64,000 bases of DNA, taken from the NCBI GenBank assembly GCA_051414845.1, contig CP183313.1:930001-994000 (forward strand). The letters are read 5' to 3'. Source of the stretch: Simonsiella sp051414845. GTDB lineage: Bacteria > Pseudomonadota > Gammaproteobacteria > Burkholderiales > Neisseriaceae. The notes beneath the pieces were generated by a model, which did not search any database, was not told the DNA's origin, and saw only the letters and a program-made list of their open reading frames with translations. Below are positions 60,877 to 64,000 of this stretch, in pieces. The position numbers were made by a program, and so were the translations under genes. Within the stretch, counting starts at the first letter, position 1. Each line of letters starts with the position of its first letter.

Positions 60877-61374
60877 ATGAACATTCGAACAAAACAAAAC
60901 GGTTTCACTTTGATTGAACTTTTGGTAACCATCATAATTATTGCCATTTTAGCAGCCATGGCATACCCAACTTACGAGCGCTATATCCAGCGTTCGCGCA
61001 TAGAAAATACACGTGCAACGATGACTAAAGTCATCCATCATATGGAGAAAGTATATGCCCAGCGTGGTAGTTTCTGTGAAAATAACGCTGGCAATAATTG
61101 TCAAACCAATTTCAATGCGCTGCTGGATAACTCGGCGAACAAATACACTATTAGCATGCCATTGCTGACTGCTAACCGTTTCGTCTTGCAATCCGTACCA
61201 CAAAATGGCGTTTATTCAATAGATACACTTGGTAGCAACCATTTGAATATTATCTATGACTCTTTAACTTCTACATTCGCCCGTTGCAACACAGCAGGCT
61301 TTGCAACGGCAACAAGTAATAACCGTGCCAATGGTCAAACAACCGACCCCGGCGCAAACTGCGAAACATTCTAA
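60877..61374 (+). CDS. Type IV minor pilin-like protein
   Basis: A 165-residue prepilin with a 9-residue leader ending in Gly9 (KQNG), then FTLIELLVTIIIIAILAAMAY with Glu at mature position 5. It has four Cys (67, 75, 137, 162), enough for two disulfides. It is processed by the PilD-type peptidase and inserted in the inner membrane or pilus. I cannot name the exact minor pilin. It is 78 bp upstream of the ComP-like gene and probably co-transcribed with it. No clear ribosome-binding site is visible. Confidence 0.85.
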   Translation: MNIRTKQNGFTLIELLVTIIIIAILAAMAYPTYERYIQRSRIENTRATMTKVIHHMEKVYAQRGSFCENNAGNNCQTNFNALLDNSANKYTISMPLLTANRFVLQSVPQNGVYSIDTLGSNHLNIIYDSLTSTFARCNTAGFATATSNNRANGQTTDPGANCETF

Positions 61375-61452
61375 ATAAAGCTTTACTTTACTTAACTAAA
61401 GCTGCATACTAGCCCGCATCCTGTCTCATTTGCTCACGTAAAGGAATACAAG

Positions 61453-61926
61453 ATGCGGGTTAAACCATTTCGAACACAACGCGGTATCACTTTGCTTGAA
61501 CTGCTCGCTGCTATTGTCATCATTGGCATTCTTGCTGCCATCGCTCATCCCAATTATCAGCGTTACATTCAAAAAGCTCGCCTGCAAACTGCACTCAAAG
61601 CCATGACAGAAAACAGCCACGCCTTAGAACGCTATTACGCAGGGCATGGCAATTTCAAGAAAAACAGCACCACATGGGCAGATTTACCCATTACGCAAAC
61701 CGAACATTTCTGCATCAAAATGCAAGGCAACCCGCGCGGAACCAATAACTCGCATCAATATGCTATTAAAGCCGTTGCTTTCAATAAAAATGCCGAACCG
61801 CGCGCCTTAATTATTAATCAAGACCAGAGCGCGCAACTGTGCCAAAGCACTACATCCACTTGCACTGAACTTGATTTTTTCAACAATCCATCGCGCGCAG
61901 ACAAAAATTGCGCTCCATTTTCTTAA
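61453..61926 (+). CDS. comP: ComP-like minor pilin (DNA uptake sequence receptor)
   Basis: A 157-residue prepilin. A leader of 11 residues ends in Gly11, then ITLLELLAAIVIIGILAAIAHPNYQRYIQKARL with Glu at position 5. The rest matches my recollection of ComP: a W-x-LPI segment (TTWADLPI), HFCIKMQGNPRG, YAIKAVAFNKN, and four Cys (87, 130, 137, 153) placed as in ComP. ComP binds DUS through an electropositive stripe and its disulfide-bounded loop region. A good ribosome-binding site (AAGGA) precedes the start. The ubiC gene begins 9 bp after the stop. Confidence 0.8.
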   Translation: MRVKPFRTQRGITLLELLAAIVIIGILAAIAHPNYQRYIQKARLQTALKAMTENSHALERYYAGHGNFKKNSTTWADLPITQTEHFCIKMQGNPRGTNNSHQYAIKAVAFNKNAEPRALIINQDQSAQLCQSTTSTCTELDFFNNPSRADKNCAPFS

Positions 61927-61935
61927 ACATCAGCC

Positions 61936-62394
61936 ATGAATCCCAATTGGCAAATTACCTGCCCACCCATTTCCTTTACCCAAATCGCCCAAGCCCAATC
62001 GCTCACAGCAGCTTTATCGCAGCTGGGCGATTTTAGTGTACGCGTTACTCAATTTGGCGAAACCAACGAATTTCCTGATTTTCAAGATTTCAGGCTGCCT
62101 GAAAACCAATTTTCGCGCCAAGTCATTTTATCTCTCAACCAAATCGACGTCGTCCACGCACAAAGCATTTGCCAACCGCATTCCGTATGGCAAGAAATTT
62201 TAGATTGCGGCACTATGCCACTCGGTAAATTACTCTTTTCAGGCAGCCTGAAAAGTTTAGAACGCAGTCCAATTCAATTCAGGCAGCCTGAAAACTATCT
62301 CTTATCACGCCGTTCATGGTTTGATTGGCAAGGCGAACGTTTATATTTAGTCGAATCTTTTTTGCCTACTATTATTAATTTTCAGGCAGCCTGA
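61936..62394 (+). CDS. ubiC: Chorismate lyase
   Basis: A 152-residue enzyme that makes 4-hydroxybenzoate from chorismate for ubiquinone. Features are SLTAALSQLGDFSVRV, VHAQSIC, the LGKLLF segment (about residue 98), and the end SRRSWFDWQGERLYLVESFLPTI. These match UbiC in order, but identity is low. Four DUS copies are translated in frame (FRLPEN, FSGSLKS, FRQPEN, and the terminal FQAA stop), so the repeats build about a sixth of the protein. It forms a ubi group with ubiD downstream. Confidence 0.85.
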   Translation: MNPNWQITCPPISFTQIAQAQSLTAALSQLGDFSVRVTQFGETNEFPDFQDFRLPENQFSRQVILSLNQIDVVHAQSICQPHSVWQEILDCGTMPLGKLLFSGSLKSLERSPIQFRQPENYLLSRRSWFDWQGERLYLVESFLPTIINFQAA

Positions 62395-62407
62395 AAGAAG
62401 AAATGTG

Positions 62408-62764
62408 ATGAAATCAATATTATTAATTGGCTTAACCCTATTATTATCCGCTTGTTTTCATGCTGAATATGACGAAGCCGCCGCCAAACGTATCCGCCAA
62501 GATTATCAAGCCAAATTAGACGCGCTCCCCATCGGCGCAACGCACGAACAAGTCCAGCAATGGCAAAAATCACACGGCTTAAATTTATCAGGCGGCGAAC
62601 GTGGTTATGGCAGCATGAATTTACCGAATAGCCATTTTCCTGTGAAAAAGAAATTTTTATCAGCCAATGTATGCAATGGCTTTTTTCTAACCATGCGTAT
62701 TGACATGAATGAAAAAGGGCAAGTCGCCAAAAAAGAATTGGGATTATTAGGTAGATGTTTGTGA
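62408..62764 (+). CDS. Small lipoprotein, unknown
   Basis: A 118-residue protein with lipoprotein signal MKSILLIGLTLLLSAC (lipobox LSAC). The mature part has DALPIGATHEQVQQWQKSHGLNLSGGE, which resembles the repeat-like SmpA/OmlA-type pattern only loosely. A C-terminal Cys pair follows (SANVCNGFFL and LGRCL). It lies between ubiC and ubiD. A GTG 3 bp earlier is an alternative start. Confidence 0.65.
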   Translation: MKSILLIGLTLLLSACFHAEYDEAAAKRIRQDYQAKLDALPIGATHEQVQQWQKSHGLNLSGGERGYGSMNLPNSHFPVKKKFLSANVCNGFFLTMRIDMNEKGQVAKKELGLLGRCL

Positions 62765-62803
62765 TGTTCAGACTGCCTGAAAAATAGTTTAGGAATAAAA
62801 AAT

Positions 62804-64000
62804 ATGAAATACAACGATTTAAGAGAATTTATCCAAATCCTTGAACAACAAGGCAAACTGAAACGTATCAAAACGCCCGTGTCGCCGCATTTGCAAATCA
62901 CCGAAATTTCCGACCGCGTGTTAAGGGCTGGCGGTGCGGCGTTGCTGTTTGAAAATCCGATTCGCCCCGACGGCACGCCCTACGGCTATCCCGTGTTGGC
63001 GAATTTGTTTGGCACGACCGAGCGCGTGGCAATGGGCATGGGCGCGAACGACATCAGCGAATTGCGCGACATCGGTAAAACTTTGGCGTATTTGAAAGAA
63101 CCCGAACCGCCCAAAGGCGTGAAAGACGCGTTCAGCAAATTGCCGCTTTTGAAAGATATTTGGTCAATGGCACCGCATATCGTCAAAAACGCGCCCTGCC
63201 AAGAGATTGTTTTAGAAGGCGATGATGTGAGTTTGTATGATTTGCCGATTCAGCATTGCTGGGCGGGCGATGTTGCACCGCTCGTTACTTGGGGCTTAAC
63301 CGTTACCAAAGGTCCACACAAAAAACGCCAAAATCTCGGTATTTATCGCCAACAATTATTGGGCAAAAATAAATTGATTATGCGCTGGCTGGCACATCGC
63401 GGCGGCGCGTTGGATTTTCAAGCGTTTCGCAAAGAAAATCCCAACACGCCTTATCCTGTTTCAGTGGTACTCGGCTGCGACCCTGCCACGATTTTAGGCG
63501 CGGTTACGCCTGTGCCTGACACGTTGAGCGAATACCAATTCGCTGGCTTGTTGCGCGGTTCACGCACGGAATTGACGAAATGTATTGGCAACGATTTGCA
63601 CGTCCCTTCGCGCGCGGAAATCGTGTTGGAAGGCGTGATTCACCCCGACGAATTCGCGCTGGAAGGCCCGTACGGCGACCACACAGGCTATTACAACGAG
63701 CAGGATTATTTCCCCGTGTTCACCGTTGAACGCATCACCATGCGCCAAAACGCGATTTACCACAGCACTTACACAGGCGCACCGCCCGATGAACCTGCGG
63801 TGTTGGGCGAGGCGTTGAATGAAGTATTTGTGCCGTTGCTGCAAAAGCAATTCCCTGAAATTGTTGATTTTTATCTGCCGCCCGAAGGCTGTTCGTATCG
63901 CATGGCGGTCGTGAGCATGAAAAAGCAATACGCAGGACACGCCAAGCGCGTGATGATGGGCTGCTGGTCGTTTTTGCGCCAATTTATGTACACGAAATTT
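62804..64000 (+). CDS. ubiD: 4-hydroxy-3-polyprenylbenzoate decarboxylase (partial)
   Basis: The first 399 codons of UbiD, cut by the window end (the full length is usually about 490). It uses prenylated FMN to decarboxylate the ubiquinone precursor. Visible signatures are LREFIQILEQQGKLKRI, GGAALLFENP, NLFGTTERVAMGMG, YDLPIQHCWAGDVAPLVTWGLTVTKGP, NLGIYRQQLLGKNKLIMRWLAHRGGALDF, and the prFMN-site EIVLEGVIHPDEFALEGPYGDHTGYYNEQDYFPVFTV. AGGAATAAAAA precedes the start. It is the last gene of the comP-ubiC-lipoprotein-ubiD run. Confidence 0.97.
   Translation, partial: MKYNDLREFIQILEQQGKLKRIKTPVSPHLQITEISDRVLRAGGAALLFENPIRPDGTPYGYPVLANLFGTTERVAMGMGANDISELRDIGKTLAYLKEPEPPKGVKDAFSKLPLLKDIWSMAPHIVKNAPCQEIVLEGDDVSLYDLPIQHCWAGDVAPLVTWGLTVTKGPHKKRQNLGIYRQQLLGKNKLIMRWLAHRGGALDFQAFRKENPNTPYPVSVVLGCDPATILGAVTPVPDTLSEYQFAGLLRGSRTELTKCIGNDLHVPSRAEIVLEGVIHPDEFALEGPYGDHTGYYNEQDYFPVFTVERITMRQNAIYHSTYTGAPPDEPAVLGEALNEVFVPLLQKQFPEIVDFYLPPEGCSYRMAVVSMKKQYAGHAKRVMMGCWSFLRQFMYTKF

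Noticed and set aside
63560..63982. 140-residue minus-strand open frame at the window end
   Set aside because: Antisense of ubiD, which is well supported on the plus strand.
1..64000. CRISPR array
   Set aside because: The abundant short repeats are DUS, spaced irregularly over coding and non-coding DNA. No regular repeat-spacer array or cas gene is present.

Overview
The window is chromosomal DNA from a member of the family Neisseriaceae. The main evidence is a DNA uptake sequence (DUS) seen dozens of times as the near-palindrome TTTCAGGC(A/T)GCCTGAAA. It also has Correia-like elements (TATAGTGG...CACTATA), two dRS3-type 20-mers (ATTCCC-N8-GGGAAT), and gene neighbourhoods typical of the family. 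The 12-mer core AGGCTGCCTGAA is the dialect described for Simonsiella, and the other reading of the same palindrome (AGGCAGCCTGAA) is the Kingella type. I therefore place it in the Simonsiella/Alysiella/Kingella part of the family; the species is inferred, not proven.

Layout. 0-7.4 kb: a family-52 (sialyltransferase-type) and a family-2 glycosyltransferase, a ferredoxin-type reductase, an LprI-like lipoprotein, trpC, a lipoprotein, and a lipid A acyltransferase overlapping an orphan PhoB-like regulator. 7.6-14.7 kb: the helicase hrpA carrying an in-frame palindromic insertion, an AT-rich DUF262/HNH defence-type gene, and mutM. 15-22 kb: folD, an NhaD-like antiporter, a YkvA protein, an LplT-like transporter, ccoS, a PepSY protein, a thioesterase and kdsA. 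22-28.3 kb: a complete L-lactate module (lctP, lutB, lutC, lutA and a divergent GntR/FCD regulator) with a good operator at lutA. 28.7-37.8 kb: DUF2726, SPFH and DUF350 membrane proteins, pldA, DUF502, two small genes, aspS and tkt.

38.1-42.3 kb is a gene graveyard. A translationally coupled AAA+ ATPase and membrane-anchored PA14-like gene pair is broken by nonsense and frameshift mutations. It is cut off by an IS5-type element, which abuts a second degenerate IS, which in turn truncates a DUF4328 membrane gene. 42.4-64 kb: coaBC, tRNA-Phe, a YqaA-like gene, ppk, a nitroreductase, ppsR, ftsK, fabI, parA, rsmG, two EF-hand genes (one frameshifted), small membrane proteins, aroC, fabD, ilvN/ilvB, two type IV pilin-like genes, ubiC, a lipoprotein and the start of ubiD.

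The most connected observation is that the second pilin gene (61453-61926) closely resembles ComP, the minor pilin that recognises DUS. The window therefore holds both the probable uptake receptor and a dense set of its target repeats. Many targets are translated in frame (SGSLK, RLPEN, FRQPE, QAA-stop), including one that supplies the first zinc-finger cysteine of MutM. Other items worth following up are a probable small RNA or attenuator between ilvN and fabD, a sigma-54-like promoter before the pilin genes, a family of GTAG-type REP hairpins, and a Correia-like element ending 10 bp before the lactate regulator.
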